Source of the DNA: Glebionis coronaria
Taxonomy: Eukaryota; Streptophyta; Magnoliopsida; Asterales; Asteraceae
Direction of reading: 5' to 3'
Assembly: GCA_025667525.1 (NCBI GenBank)
Contig: CM046881.1
Coordinates: forward strand, 32,286,665 to 32,350,664
DNA: 64,000 nt
Every line of letters starts with the position of its first letter. Positions within the stretch are counted from its first letter, which is position 1. The notes beneath the pieces are model-generated. The model had not been told where the DNA came from. It saw nothing but the letters and a program-made list of their open reading frames with translations, and did not search any database. Positions 22,429-35,402 of this stretch are shown one piece after another. The translations under genes and the position numbers were made by a program.

Positions 22429-22442
22429 CGGCAGCGGCGCCA
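22429..22442 (-). promoter_or_regulatory. Athila-B primer-binding site (tRNA-Asp type)
   Basis: The sense strand reads TGGCGCCGCTGCCG, four bases from the LTR end. Confidence 0.85.
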
Positions 22443-22445
22443 AAA

Positions 22446-25400
22446 TGATAGGTGTAGTAAACACGTCTTTTAGGAAAAAGAGCGTAAATAAGGTAAGTAC
22501 GACGATTTAGAAAAACCGTGCACTAATGACCCTTTGTGAGTTCGTTCTCAAGGAAGCTTGGTGTGTGTGTTAAGACTTGATTAACTTTGAGATTAATATT
22601 GATGTGAGAATGGAAAAAGAAAAATGATGACGGATACGAATAAAATTAAAATACGACGAATGACGTAAACGTAAAACCGTAAAACGTGACGAAATTAAAA
22701 AATTACTCCAAAAATTCCTAGAAAATCACAATAAATCCCTAAAAATTCAATTAGAGTTTACCAAAAATAAAAACTTACTCAAACCTTTTATTTAATTAAA
22801 TAATAATTTTGTAATTCTAATTAAAGCCCTAAAAATCAATTTAATGAATAAAAAGCCCAAAATAAGATTTTTCAATTTGTAAATCTCTAAAATGACTTAA
22901 TTAAACTAAAAAGTATTTTTGAAAAATTTAAAACTAATTAAAACTTTTTAAAACGATTAAAAATTAAAATTAAATATTAAAATAATATTAAAATTTCAAA
23001 ATTTATAAAAAAATTCTAAAAACTTGCAAACTAATTTATTTTAACTTAATAAAACCAGAAATGAAGGTAAAATGACCAAAATACCCCTAATGGGCCAAAA
23101 CAGTAAACATAATGCTTAATGGGCTTTTTAACGCCCAATAAGAAAAATGTTAACCAAATAAGCTCAAAAGTTCTAGATAAGCTTAAAATTCATTTTTAAA
23201 CACAAAACTCTAAAGGCCCAAAAGCTGAATCAGTGCTTATCACATCTTAATAGAATTCAACTTATTCTTAATGGGCTTTTTGGCCCATTAAGGCATAAGC
23301 TAATGCCATAAGATGAAATTTGACACACACCCTTCTTATGAGATTATAAAGCTGCTTGTATAAAGAATTTTTGAAAAAGCTCAAGAAATAAGCCTGAAAT
23401 AAGCCAAAGCTCTTTACACAAAATGACAAAATAGTCGTTTTCGAGTTCTAGACCACTTCAAGAGCTAATTCAAGTTTTAGAAGGTTTTAAATGACCAAAC
23501 TAAGCTTAATCAACAAAAATATTTCAAATAAGCACACTCAATAAGCTGGAAAAAGCAATAAGCTATTTTGAAAAACGGAAGTCAATTCGTTTTCTAGTCA
23601 AACTTAAAAGTCAAAGTCCAGAAAGCTCCATATCAAGTAAATGGGTCAAATAAGTAATATTGATTAAAAAATCAAAGTTGTTGCACAATAGAATAAGCTA
23701 ATATAGCTTATTAATAAGCTGATGACCAATTAACACTATCAGTGGGAACTTTCAGTGGGAAAGAGTTCCCGCTGCTTGACTTTTTTGACTTGCTTTTTTA
23801 GAGAGTTATACTTGGTTTCTTTGGACAATAAGGGCACCCCTACAACCAGTGAGTTGTAGGGAGTCAGAATCAAGAAGAAAATCACAAAATCACCCAGCTA
23901 AATGATACAGTTTAATCAAACAGTGCACAAACATGACACAAACATGGAAATAAGCAGATATGATGGTCATAAGCTATGTTTAAGCTAGTAAAAGCCTACC
24001 AAAAGCGTACAACAGTTCAATTAGACATAGTTTCACACAAATAAACTTTTTTCATGCACTGACTCCAAGATTAGATCTAGTATCAAACCTATGTGACTTA
24101 ACGGATGAACACAAAATCCTTTTGCTGAACTAAATGACCAAATCTTGAATTTCAAAGCCTCAAATCCATCAATCAGGTTATACAAACTTTGTTTTAGCAC
24201 TTGTTATCCCAAGTTTAGCATTAAATCTAGGTGTTCACAAGTTTGCAGTTCAAAATGACCTAAAACAAGCTAGAAAGACCACAGATTCAGATTTAGAGTT
24301 TGAAAGCACAAGTTATGCAAATTTATACTCTAAACTAGCCAAATAACAAATACAAACACAATCAAGCCCTAGCACCTACTCAAACTCACATAAAAACCTT
24401 AAATCATACAGTGCCAAACACTAGTTAAGAGCTTATAACAAGTTTTTTCCAAATCAGATTGATTATCAGTTCAAGAAAATGTTAAATATGCACTCAAACA
24501 TCAATAACATGAACTAAGAACAAGAAATCATGCATCAAATAACACCAAACAACAGCAGGAAACAAAATCACTTAGCACAAGTATTTTTGCAAGATTTGAA
24601 CAAGGAAAGTACAAACCTAAGGAATGTATATCACACTCCTGAATTTATAGCTTATGTGGTAGCTTCACAACCATAAGCTTCCAATAAACACCCCTGCTAA
24701 GATTCAACAGAATTAAGAACAACAGTTATATAAAAAAATGAAAATGAATAGATTTCTTCCAAGCTTGTGTCCCCACCGCTTGAATGATTCCAAACCTAGG
24801 TCTCACTCCACCTTGAAAATCTTCTTATCAGGGTGAGATGATCAATCAAGGCCCAAAAGCTTCAAGTGTTTGAACTAAGGACTAGGAAAAATCAAATTTT
24901 TGAGAAAACTTTGAAACACTTGCATAAAATTTAAAACAAACTTTTGAAACCTTAAAATCACAACTTCAAACATTAACTAACAACAAAAGTAAAGTGGTGC
25001 TTGGAATTCGTCACAAAGTTCACACATTTTTCACTCACTTGAACAAATGATTTACAGACTTTTGACCAAAGGAAAACCAAGAACAACGCTAAATGTAAAA
25101 CCCTATACCCTTTATATAGAGGGTGTACATGTGTTCTACAAAGCTGGAAACTAAAAACCCTAAGTGACGAAGTCCCAAAATTGCCCTTGTGAAGTTTGAA
25201 TATTTGTTGACTGAATTTGGACTTGTATGAGGATTCATGTGATGCCAGTAGGTGCAAAGTGATCCAAGGGGTCCAAATGAAGCTTATGATGAAAACAAAG
25301 TTGTGGGTCGTTGATTCCCTGACATGTTTTTGTCTTCTTCCCTAAAGTGTAGCAGGGCATGCTTCATGTGATACTTTGAAGTGATGAGGTGGCATGTTTA

Positions 25401-26213
25401 AGAGTTGGGTTTGTTTGTTAAACCCTTAATCATTAATCTAGAAGAGATTAGGGTTTAATTTCAAATGATTTATGAATACCCAATTCGTGTTCTTGGTGAA
25501 TAATGGCTGATTTGATCTTGTTATATGTTTGAAAAATTGTTAGGCGCCAGATTAGTAACTAATTAATAATTAGTTATAAACGGGTGTGAGTGGGATTATG
25601 AGGTGGCATGGGTTTTGATTGGGTGAGAGGAGTGAGTGGGGCACGTGGCAAAGGCTGGTTGGTCTAGGTATGTTTGGCTGTGTCACAGCTTTGGACCTTC
25701 ATCTCTCATTCTTGTTTCACTTCATGTTTAAATAGCCAAAATCCGAATTCCCTTTGTAATGAAGTTTTGGTTTTTCTACTTTGGCCACAAAAACTTTCAA
25801 AAGGGTTTAATAAGGACTTGTTTTGTAATTTCATTGTATTTGAAGGGCTTTTCTTGACATGTCTTCATTCTTCAAGGTCTTCACTTGTATTCTTGTCTTC
25901 ATTGAGGACTAAAAGTGACAAGTCTTCAATTTTTAAGGACCATTCTTGCCAATTCTTTAAAGTTGAGGGTCCTTTTTGTAAATTTGACAAACTTTAGGGA
26001 CCAGACTTGTAATTATGAATATACAAGGGTTTAAAGTGTCAATTCTTCAATAATGAAGGACCCTTCTTGTACAATCTTTAATTCTTCAAGGAATTTTCTT
26101 AGAAAATCAACTCTAAGGCCCGGTTCGTTGTGCGGCTTCGTTTCCCATGTTCGTTTTTTATTGATTCTTGTGATCTTTTGTCATTTTCTCGATATCCGTA
26201 CCTAAAATACACA
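22446..26213 (-). repeat. Athila-B 5' LTR (about 3.8 kb)
   Basis: It starts, in plus view, with TGATAGGTGTAGTAAACACG. It is related along most of its length to the Athila-C LTR (same order of TGGGCY palindromes, GCTTATT-rich stretch, TATA box and TTGATCTTTTGT-like sense start region) but is a different family. It contains a TATA box at 25110-25119. No protein-coding gene is supported; the open frame at 25257-24973 is short and unrelated to any family I know. Confidence 0.8.
25110..25119 (-). promoter_or_regulatory. Athila-B LTR TATA box
   Basis: The sense strand reads CTATATAAAG, at the position aligned with the TATA box of the Athila-C LTR. Confidence 0.55.
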
Positions 26214-26230
26214 TTGAGAAAACACAAGCA

Positions 26231-26794
26231 CCGCTGGTCATGTACCCGGTTAAGGAATGAGGTGTTAAGCCATTAGTCGATGACCAAATTCCCGGCTCGC
26301 CTGTGCGTCAAATTAAAATTACCTACGATTATTATTTGAATTGTACCTTAAGGTTAATTTATCACAAATTCACATCCGAATTCATAATGAATAAGGTTAT
26401 TGCTTTGTGCTTTAGCCATAAGTACGTTGTGAATAGTTGTACGTAAATTATTTAATTGGCTGAACCAATAACTCAACATAATTTATGTGGAAATTTAGTC
26501 TCGTGAAAAGTTTACTAATGTTTTATTAAACTTATGCTATGGAGTTGTATGCATGCTTCTCCATACATTGATTTTGACATCAAATTTATACCCTTAAAAT
26601 TTAAGTCGAATGCTCCTAATTGACGAACACTTGAAATTGCTACGTCATCAAATGAGATTTTTGGATGATGATTGTGATGGAGAGAAAACTTTCACAGAAT
26701 GTGAATTCGTATGGTGGTTTCATGTTACTCAGATTAGACGACTTAATTAAGTTACTTAGTGAGATCTGGAAACTTAAGGCATTCAGAAGGGATG
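26231..26794 (+). other. Copia-2 leader, second piece
   Basis: Untranslated sequence between Athila-B and Athila-C, with a GACCAAATTCCCGGCTCGCC stretch. It ends in GGATG (26790-26794), duplicated after Athila-C at 57414-57418. No supportable ORF. Confidence 0.6.
26790..26794. repeat. Target duplication of Athila-C, left copy (GGATG)
   Basis: Exact match to 57414-57418, immediately outside the two LTR ends. Confidence 0.92.
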
Positions 26795-28246
26795 TGATTG
26801 TGGTAAATTACGTCTCTTGTTTAGGAAAACAAAAGAGCGTAAATGAGCGGTAAGTATTAAACAAATGATTTAGGGAAATCAAGTTTTAATGACCCAATGA
26901 AGTTCGTTTCCCAAGGAGGTATATGTGTGTGAATAATTCGTAATTGGTTTGAGATTAATATTGGATAGAAGGGGATGAGAAATAGAATGACGAAGACGTG
27001 AAATTAATTACTACGATGACTAAACGTAAAACCGTAAAAAGAGCAAAAATAAAAATTAATACTAAAAATCCCTAAAAATTTACCAAAAATGAAAATAAAT
27101 AAACTAAGAGTTTACCAATGATCAAAACTTTTTCAAACCTTTTAATTAATTAAATATTAATTTTTAAATGCTAATTAAAGCCCTAAAAATCAAATTAATT
27201 ATCAAAAAGCCCAAATGAAGATTTTTCAATTGGTAAACCTCTAAACTGACCTAAAAAGATTAAAAACTATTTTTATAAATTTTTAAACTAATAAATACTA
27301 TTTAAAATGATTTAAAAACTATTAAAACGTAAAATAATAATAAAAATTAATCTAAATATGATAAAATTAATCTAAGAGTTGCAAAAATCCTATTTTAATG
27401 TATTTAAGCTAAGAAAAATCTAAACAGTACAAAAATGTGAAATTTGAAATTTAATAATAAAATAATATTAAAATAATATTAAAACTCAAAAATTATAAAA
27501 AATTTTAAAAACTTGCAAACTAGTTTATTTTAACCTAACTAATCAGAAAATGAAAGTAAAATTACCAAAATACCCCTAATGGGTCCCCAAATGGGCTAAA
27601 ACCAAAAATAGTCAACACAAATGGGCTTTTGGGCCCAAAAAGTCAAACTAGGCCCAAATGACCTAAAAAAGCCCTATCTGACTCAAAATTTAATTCTAAG
27701 CACAAAAGTCTGAAGGCCCAAAAGCTGAATATGAACTTATCACAGCTTAAATAAGAAACAACTTATTCTTATTGGGCCAATAAGCCCATTAAGCAATAAG
27801 CCAATGCCATAAGCTCTGCTTAAACACACAACCTTCTTTTGAGATGCCTAAGAGATCTATAAAAAGAAATTTTGAAAAAGCTCACTCAATAAGCCAAAAA
27901 TAAGCAAAATAGAAATCCACTAAACGACAAAATAGTCGGGTTAGAGTTCTAGGGGGTTTCAGAAGCTCTGGTTTGTTGCAAAAGATCACAAATAGCTTAA
28001 ATAAGAATAATTAATCAAGAAAATCATAAAAAACCAGGTAGAATAAGCTGTGTGAACCAATAAGCTGGCTGAAAAAGCCAAATAAGTTAGTTTTCTAGCA
28101 GAAGCTTAACCAAAAGACTTGTACCCTTCCAAACTTGTTATTAAGCTGAGAAAAATAAGTTCTATTACAAAAGCCAAGTTGTTGCATGAACCAATAAGCA
28201 AAAGAGATTCAATAAGCTTGTTGACCAAGTTTGACCCTAAGTCAAA

Positions 28247-28296
28247 CGCTGACAAGAGTAATTCAAACGCTGACAAGTACAATTTTGGGCGTTGAC
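28247..28296 (-). repeat. GTCAGCG 21-bp cluster in the Athila-C 3' LTR
   Basis: In plus view CGCTGAC at 28247 and 28268 and CGTTGAC at 28290, spaced 21 and 22 bp. The sense strand therefore carries GTCAGCG units, with CTT before the core as in Copia-1. Confidence 0.85.
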
Positions 28297-29633
28297 ATAC
28301 TCAATGAAGTGTTAAAACTTTGTTTTCAACCTGCTGGTCAAGGCTTGAGTACAAACCTTGTGAATCAAGGTCTACCAGTTGGGCAGACTTGACTAGTTTT
28401 GGCACAAATAAGCTTAATAAGCCAGTTAGCTTATAAGCCAGATACAAGGCACACCAAATAGCAAAGTTCACTCACAAGCAGCACATAAATAATATCCAAG
28501 CAACAAAACCACAAGGCATGCACTAGAATCACAAATGCAAGCACCAAATGAGGTGATCACTTTGCTGATGCAAATGACCACTTCAGCCAACTTTTATAAG
28601 CTATAGCACACTCAATAAGCCACCAAATTCAACAACCAGATAATCAACAGATAGCTTATCACCTAAACTATTCCTAAACCTAATTTCAAACCTTAGATCC
28701 AACAAACAAAGAAGTTATTGGATCTGATGTGTTTGACCAATTTCAAAACACCTTTAATCAGATTTTTGCAAAACTTAAAATCCTTTTTCCAAACTTTCAG
28801 AAACTTAACCAATGACTAAAACTTGTATATTATGACTTGTTTAGACTTTCCAAACCCTAAGAACCAAGGGCACAAGGCCACAAGGCCTTATGAACCAGTA
28901 ATCCCAAACAATCCTTTAATAAGCACTTTTCAAACAAACTTATTAATCCTTCAAACAACCTACTGATTTTAATGATCAAATACCTACACTAGGTGGCAAC
29001 TAATAGATACCAACCATAAAACACAAAGCACAAACACAAAATCACCAAATCACATAGCAAAATATAAAACAGACCATAACATGTGATTTTTTAGAGGAAT
29101 CTTAACAAGAGGTTATACTTGTCCTCCACAATATCCTAGGAGGACCAATAATGCTCCTTGGACCTTATTCAACAACTAGAACAAGACCAAGGTACTTCAA
29201 CAAGAAAGATGAATGACTGCCTTGGTTGATGTTTCAAAGTAGAAACTCAAGGGCTTGATTTCTTCAACACAATGAACAAACAGCCCAACCAAAGGCTCCA
29301 ATCCCTTCACAAGCTTGGTGTCAACAAGCTTGTAAGAGCTTATAGCTTTTGGTCAAGGATTAGTACAAGCAAAATAGAAAAATTAGAAACCACTTTTCAA
29401 GCTTTATTCAAACTTGAAAACCTTACCAAACATAAACGTCATTGAACCACAAGATTCAAGCACACTTATAACATATAATGGAACTCAGAATTACCCTTAA
29501 ACAACACCAACTTTCAAAGACATAAAAAGGAATTACAATTTTCTCAAAATACCAACTTTTATAAAATTCAAAAAGGAATTACAATGTTTAAAAGGTAAAA
29601 CTGGAACAAGGCTCTCTCACAAGTTGAGGAGTC

Positions 29634-29643
29634 CTTATATAGG
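29634..29643 (-). promoter_or_regulatory. Athila-C 3' LTR TATA box
   Basis: The sense strand reads CCTATATAAG. The right LTR has the same at 56348-56357. Confidence 0.65.
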
Positions 29644-30706
29644 CCCCAAAGGCTGAGATTACAATGAGAAAACTTAGCTATGAAGTCCCTAAAATGCCCT
29701 TGAATCTTCTAGACAAATTTTGATATTGAGCTGTCCAAATGCATCCAGATCGTTCATTTTAGCTTTCTAGTTAAGCATTGAGTGTGGGCTGTTGATTTTG
29801 ACACCTGGCATTCCTTGGAGGCTAAGTTGTGATGTGATGGGTGGACGTCCTTGAGTGTGGGGCCCTTTGGTGAGTGGAGGTGAGGGTTTTGTGTGTGGGA
29901 TAGGTTTCTGCATGTGTGAATCAAGTGTGAGTAAGGTTAATTTGGATTTACCCTTTGTTTAAGTGAACGTAAATCATGGGTTCTTCATGGTAAACAGTAA
30001 CTAGTTTGATCCGTTTTGTAGGGAAAAAGGTGTTTGGCGCGTGTTTGTTTAGTTTGAACTTAGGGAAATGACATAATAAGTCCTTGTGTTTTGGCAAGAA
30101 TGGTAAAACGTGTTTAATCAGCCAAAAACTTCCTTTCTTTTGTAAATAAACTTTTCACTTTCATACTTTGGCCACCAAACTTTTGCAAAAGGTAATCAAG
30201 GGTTATTTTTGCCATGTTTGAATATTTGAGGGACTGATTTTGGACATTCTTGATCTTCAAAGGTCTTCATAGTATCTTTGAATTCATGAGGGACCATATT
30301 TGACAAATTAGAATTGATGAGGGACTAATCTTGCCAATTCTTCAAAGTTGAAGGACCATTTTGTAATTTTGACAAACTTAAGGGACTAAACTTCTAACTA
30401 TGAATATACAAGGGTTTTAAGTGTCATTTCTTTATATTTTGAGGATCAATCTTGTACATCTTCAAGTATTTAAGGATTTATCTTGGATAATTCATGAACT
30501 AGGGCCCGATTCTTTGTACGGCTTCGTTTCTTGTGTCCGTTTTTCCTTGTTTCTTGTGATCTTTTGTATTTTTCACGATATCCATACCTAAAACACACAA
30601 GTAAACAAATACAAGCATATATATATATATATGGTATTTTATGACATTTTTATGCATTTAAAGTCCGAAAAGAACAATGAGATCATGTACAAATGCCAAC
30701 TCATCA

Positions 30707-30722
30707 CTCCCCCATACTAAAC
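30707..30722 (-). promoter_or_regulatory. Athila-C polypurine tract
   Basis: The sense strand reads GTTTAGTATGGGGGAG directly before the 3' LTR. This purine run is where plus-strand DNA synthesis would be primed. Confidence 0.8.
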
Positions 30723-31477
30723 CATTGTCGTGCCCTCACGCAATGCTAGAATAAAGTATCTAAGCATCACCAAAATTCACTTTTATTAACCTTTATTGAA
30801 AAGTAAAAGATTTGCAATAAAACTACGAAGATGTGTAAAGACATAATGTATGATTTTCATCACGAATGTGACTTTTAGGGTTAATGAAGAGAAACAAATA
30901 ATTGTTCCTTAGAGTAAATTTCGTTATCCTTGATTGTCATACATTCCATGCTATGTGCAAAAACGAGATCATTGTTGGTACAAGTCACAATGCTAACACT
31001 ACTCATACGTCCAAATTGTGTAATACTTTTTCTCCCCGCAGTCCTAGTTATTATAAAAGGAAATGGGTTACTAGCATTTTTTTAAACTATTTGTCATGGA
31101 TCACAAGTGATTCATATTGACTTATTTGAGTATTTATTAGTCCGAAAGCAAAGTAGCACGATTTAATCGATAGTTAACCGAAGGAAAAAATCTTTTAAAA
31201 CGGCTTCTCGTGTATCTCCTTAAGTTCGTATCTTGGCATAACTCGTTTCACGATTTGAGACCTTTCTCGGACCGATATTTGGCATGTACTTCATACTTCA
31301 AATCTTGGGAAGACGTTCTTGAAATTATGGTCTTCTCTTCATATTTCAGAATTTCTTCACTTGACGTTTTTGAGAGATTCTTCATATTTGGACCACGACT
31401 TCATGATTTTTTCTTCAATCTTTATTTTGGACTTTGATATACAAGGATCCGCCTCCTTTTCGGACTTGGATATATTT

Positions 31478-31507
31478 ATCCTCATACCTTGTTAGGGTCT
31501 TTTTGGA
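31478..31507 (-). repeat. 30-bp 3'-region motif, Athila-C copy 1
   Basis: The sense strand reads TCCAAAAAGACCCTAACAAG and continues GTATGAGGAT. It matches copies in Athila-D (51241, 51278 and 51423). Confidence 0.8.
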
Positions 31508-31625
31508 TAGACTTTCTCCATGATCTTTAGGGGAGTAATTGCTTTTCGTCGTGTGTGTCGATCCTTCATATTGATTTAGGAATAATGATACTTCACATCA
31601 TCTTGGATCTTTAGCAAAAATACAG

Positions 31626-31655
31626 CTCCTCATGCCTTGTTAGGGCCTTTTTGGA
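31626..31655 (-). repeat. 30-bp 3'-region motif, Athila-C copy 2
   Basis: The sense strand reads TCCAAAAAGGCCCTAACAAG and continues GCATGAGGAG. Confidence 0.8.
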
Positions 31656-32465
31656 TCTTCACCAATCTTCGCGTCCCGCTTCAATAAGTTATGCCTTGGC
31701 TATGAACTCTATTCAACCCCGAGCAACTTTTAAACGATCTTGTGCTAGAAGCTAAGTAGCCTTTCAAATCGTATGACCTTACTTATTGCAATTATTTTTA
31801 TTCCTAATGCATTGATCTTATGGGAAGAAAAAGCCACAATTAAAAACATATGAGTTTTTGAAAGAACATTTTCATGTTCTACGTTTAGCATGATCACTTG
31901 TCTAACTCTATCACTTCTCGTTCTTCACTATATAAAGACCTCTAATTAAAGAGACTCATGAATACTTAGCCATGCAAGTCAAAATTAAGCCAAATTTGGA
32001 TTAGCTTTCATTAAGACTATATCAAATCAAAGTTTTGGGTTTTCAAGCCACCTATAGGATCTTGCACTTTCTTGGACTTTTTCAAGTTTAGAGAATGCAT
32101 TTTATAGTTCCCTTGATAAGTGACTTTCTAGGATTAATTATAGGAACTTGCGAAAAGTTCTTGTTCTTAACCCGAATGAGCTAAGACTTTCGCGTTTTAA
32201 AGTTCCCTATATAAAATTCTAGCAAAACTTGAATTGAGCGGGTTAAGGAATGTAAAGGGCTCCAAATGCCCATTAAGTAAAAAATTAGCTCTTATTCTAC
32301 CCATCGGAAAATATACATTCGTGTCTTAAAAACACTTATTAAAACTAAGAAAAATTTTAAAATTTGGCCATATTTAGCCTTATTAGCAACAAAACAAAAC
32401 ATTGAAAGTTGGAAAACGTGAGGGCGTAGCAAAGCAAGTACCTATTCACCCCATACCAAAAGTAA

Positions 32466-32481
32466 ACATTGTCCTCAATGT
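32466..32481. repeat. Interrupted palindrome in Athila-C 3' region
   Basis: ACATTGTCCTCAATGT: six-base arms around four bases. Athila-D has the same motif at 50596-50611. It is followed in sense order by nothing coding, and a purine-rich tract lies nearby at 32501-32512. Confidence 0.75.
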
Positions 32482-32880
32482 TTCGAGTCTAAAGGTGACG
32501 CACCCCCATACTAGAGACGAAGAATCGAATGCTTAGGATCTAGCATGGAAAGGGTGATCAACAATATATCTAAAGTCGTTTATGAATTATGCTAAAAGAT
32601 AATTGTTAGAACAATAAAGGATATGTCATGGATTCGTAAAAAACTTCTTCAAGCAAACGATGGAGGCTCACGTAAACGAACACGAGAGTCTTCAATCGTA
32701 GATGATGATGATGATGATGATCTAGATAACACAATCATAAACAACCACGAGACAACGAGTTGCAAGGGCACAAATCCCCTCTCATTATTTATTAGAAAGC
32801 ATAAAAAGGATAAGCATGGGATCTCCCCCACGAGGCACCTCATTTTTTGATTATCGAGTCATGAGCTCGACTCGATCCCC

Positions 32881-35402
32881 TCAATGATAATTATCATTGG
32901 GGAAGGTGACTTGGTCGAGGTCAACCATTGAAGGAATTTCCCCACCAAAGTAGTTCTTAAGCCTATATCCATTCACCTTGAAGTTAGGACCATCATCTTG
33001 AGCTAGCTCGATGGTCCCATAAGGAAACACTTGTGTAACGGTGAAAGGACCCGACCAACGAGATTTCAATTTCCCAGAAAATATCTTAAGTCTAGAGTTA
33101 AAAAGTAACACTTGATCACCAACATTAAAAACCCGGTTTTTAATCTTTGAATCATGAAACTTTTTAGTCTTTTCTTTGAAAATCAATGAATTTTCATAAG
33201 CATTGTCTCTTAGTTCATCCAGTTCATTCAATTGTATTTTCCGGTGATCTCCCGCGGTCTTTAAGTCAAAGTTTGCATGCTTAGGGGCCCAATATGCCTT
33301 GTGCTCCAATTCAATGGGCAAATGACAATTCTTCCCATAGACTAACTTATAAGGAGTACAACCGATAGATGTCTTATAAGCGGTCCTAAAGGCCCATAAA
33401 GCGTCATCGAGTTGTCAGACCGTGAAGCACGGTTTTCTCCAATCGACCTCTCTAAAATCCTCTTTAAAACTCGGTTCGAAACCTCGACTTGCCCACTCGT
33501 TTACGGGTGATAAGCCGTAGAAAGACGATGAGTAACTCCATATTTCTTTAAGACCTTCTCGAATTGGTCATTACAAAAATGGGTTCCACGAACGCTTATA
33601 ATAGCACAAGGGGTTCCGAACCGAGAGAATAGTTGCTTCAAAAACTTCACTACCACACGAGCATCATTGGTAGGTAAAGCCTTAGCTTCCACCCACTTAG
33701 AAAGGTAGTCGACCGTGACGAGGATATACTTGTTACCATGAGACGATGGGAACGGCCCCATAAAGTCTATGCCACAAATGTCGAAAATCTCACACACTTG
33801 AATTATGTTTTGCGGCATTTCATCACGTTGAGACGATTTTCCTTGACGTTGGCACGAATCATGCGACTTCACAAGTGCGTGTGCATCACGATAGATACAA
33901 GGCCAAAAGAAGCCGGCATCGAACACTTTCTTAGCCGTGAGATTAGCACCATGGTGACCACCTGTGGGTCCCTCGTGACAAGCTCTAAGGATGTTAGAAG
34001 CTTCAGTACCAAAAACACAACATCGAACGAGTTGATCCGCACAAACCCGAAAGAGATAAGGGTCGTCCCAAAAATAGAACTTGACGTCACGAAAGAATTT
34101 TCGCTTTTGTTGTGTCGTCATACCCTTGATTATGAAATTGCGCGCATGGTAATTTGCAATGTCGGCAAACCATGGGGTGGTGTCTTTAGAAATCACTACA
34201 CCGAGAGTCTCGAGAGGGAATGTTTCGGTGATTTCCTTGTTCTCGAAAACATCTTTGTGAGGATCTTCTAGACGAGAGAGATGATCGGCCGCTAGATTCT
34301 CGGCTCCTTTTTTGTCAAGCACGGTGACATCAAATTCTTGGAGGAGGAGCATCCAACGAAGCAATCTCGGCTTAGAATCTTGCTTAGCTAAGAGATACTT
34401 GATAGCCGAATGGTCGGTATACACTATGCTTTTAGTCAAGACGAGATAAGGTCGGAATTTCTCAAAAGCATAGACCATGGCAAGGAATTCCTTTTCCGTT
34501 GTGGTGTACTTTAATTGAGCCTCGGTCATCGTCTTACTAGCATAATGGATAGGACGGAAATGCTTTTCATAACGTTGTCCTAAGACGGCCCCTATAGCAT
34601 AATCACTTGCATCGCACATGATTTCAAAGGGTAATTCCCAATTAGGAGCAACAAGAATGGGAGCTTTGGTAAGTTTCCTTTTATGGGTTTCGAAAGCTCT
34701 AACACAATCCTCATTGAAATTAAAAGGAGCATCCTTCTCGAGAAGGTGTGTCATAGGTCGAGAGATTTTCGAAAAGTCTTTGATGAAACGACGATAAAAG
34801 CCCGCGTGGCCTAGGAAACTCCTAACTCCCTTAACGGTTTTGGGATGAGGTAACTTGGAGATGACGTATACCTTAGCTTTATCGACCTCAATCCCCACTT
34901 TCGAGACCTTATGTCCTAAGACGATTCCTTGTTTACACATGAAATGACATTTTTCTCAATTAAGCACAAGATTGGTTTCTTCACAACATTTTAACATTTG
35001 CTCGAGATTAGATAAACACGACGTGAATGAATTGCCAAATACCGAAAAGTCATCCATAAACACTTCCATCGACTTCTCGATCATATCGTGAAAAATGGCC
35101 ATCATACACCGTTGAAACGTTCCTGGTGCATTACAAAGTCCGAAAGGCATCCTACGATAAGCAAACGTTCCATAAGGACATGTAAACGTAGTCTTCTCTT
35201 GATCACGAGGGTCGATAGGGATTTGAATGTAACCGGAAAAACCATCTAAAAAGCAATAGAATTCATTTCTCGCGAGTCGCTCCAACATTTGATCCATGAA
35301 GGGCAAAGGAAAGGGGTCTTTACGAGTGGCGTCATTTAACTTTCGGTAGTCAATACACACCCTCCAACCGGTCACAACACGAGTAGGAATTAACTCGTTG
35401 TT
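32881..35402 (-). pseudogene. pol: Athila-C pol: reverse transcriptase, RNase H, integrase
   Basis: RT starts with [14 protein letters not shown] (near 35365) and has the FMDD catalytic box ([11 protein letters not shown] near 35050). RNase H shows [14 protein letters not shown] (near 34600), [15 protein letters not shown] and [11 protein letters not shown]. Integrase has an intact HHCC zinc pattern ([11 protein letters not shown] ... CQRQGK, 33970-33840) and the first catalytic Asp ([11 protein letters not shown] near 33760), but the second is replaced: IISVRGTHF near 33600, where Athila-D has IISDRG. Stops occur at 35403-35405, near 34955 (TGG to TGA) and at 33501 (CAA to TAA), and frame changes before the C-terminal part 33321-32881. 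No enzyme is expected. Confidence 0.9.

Larger units (their letters stand above)
18487..26213 (-). mobile_element. Athila-B: internally deleted Ty3/gypsy element
   Basis: On the minus strand: 5' LTR (22446 to about 26213), tRNA-Asp primer site (22429-22442), leader, gag and the start of protease, then a direct junction at 19283-19288 into the last 800 bp of the 3' LTR (18487-19282). Reverse transcriptase, RNase H, integrase, polypurine tract and most of the 3' LTR are missing. The two LTR ends sharing TGATAGGTGTAGTAAACACG fix the left boundary. The right boundary is uncertain: similarity to the Athila-C LTR stops near 26213, about 100 bp short of a full terminus, and I find no copy of the left flank ATTAC there. 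Confidence 0.8.
26795..30706 (-). repeat. Athila-C 3' LTR (3912 bp)
   Basis: It matches the right LTR nearly throughout by eye, with scattered substitutions, small indels and a different (AT)n length (30617-30632 against four units in the right copy). It holds a TGGGCY cluster (27585-27790), a GCTTATT-rich stretch (27880-28650), GTCAGCG cluster (28247-28296) and a TATA box (29634-29643). The small open frames inside are not gene-like. Confidence 0.93.
30723..32880 (-). other. Athila-C 3' non-coding region
   Basis: About 2.2 kb between integrase and polypurine tract. It contains two copies of a roughly 30-bp motif (31478-31507 and 31626-31655), the interrupted palindrome ACATTGTCCTCAATGT (32466-32481) and a second purine-tract-like stretch near 32500. 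No envelope-like ORF is visible. A 75-codon antisense frame at 32623-32850 is not convincing. Confidence 0.7.

Noticed and set aside
23728..23775. TCAGTGGGAA repeats in the Athila-B LTR as further copies of the GTCAGCG unit.
   Set aside because: Only a partial match to the core, with different spacing; too weak to count.
24973..25257. A 94-codon minus-strand frame in the Athila-B LTR.
   Set aside because: Low-complexity composition, no family recognised, and no equivalent in the Athila-C LTR.
30617..30632. (AT)8 microsatellite near the Athila-C LTR end.
   Set aside because: Ordinary slippage; the other LTR has four units. Useful only as an LTR difference.
32623..32850. A 75-codon antisense ORF with ATG, basic patch and seven Asp in the Athila-C 3' region.
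   Set aside because: The Asp run is a GAT microsatellite, there is no counterpart in Athila-D, and the length is within chance.
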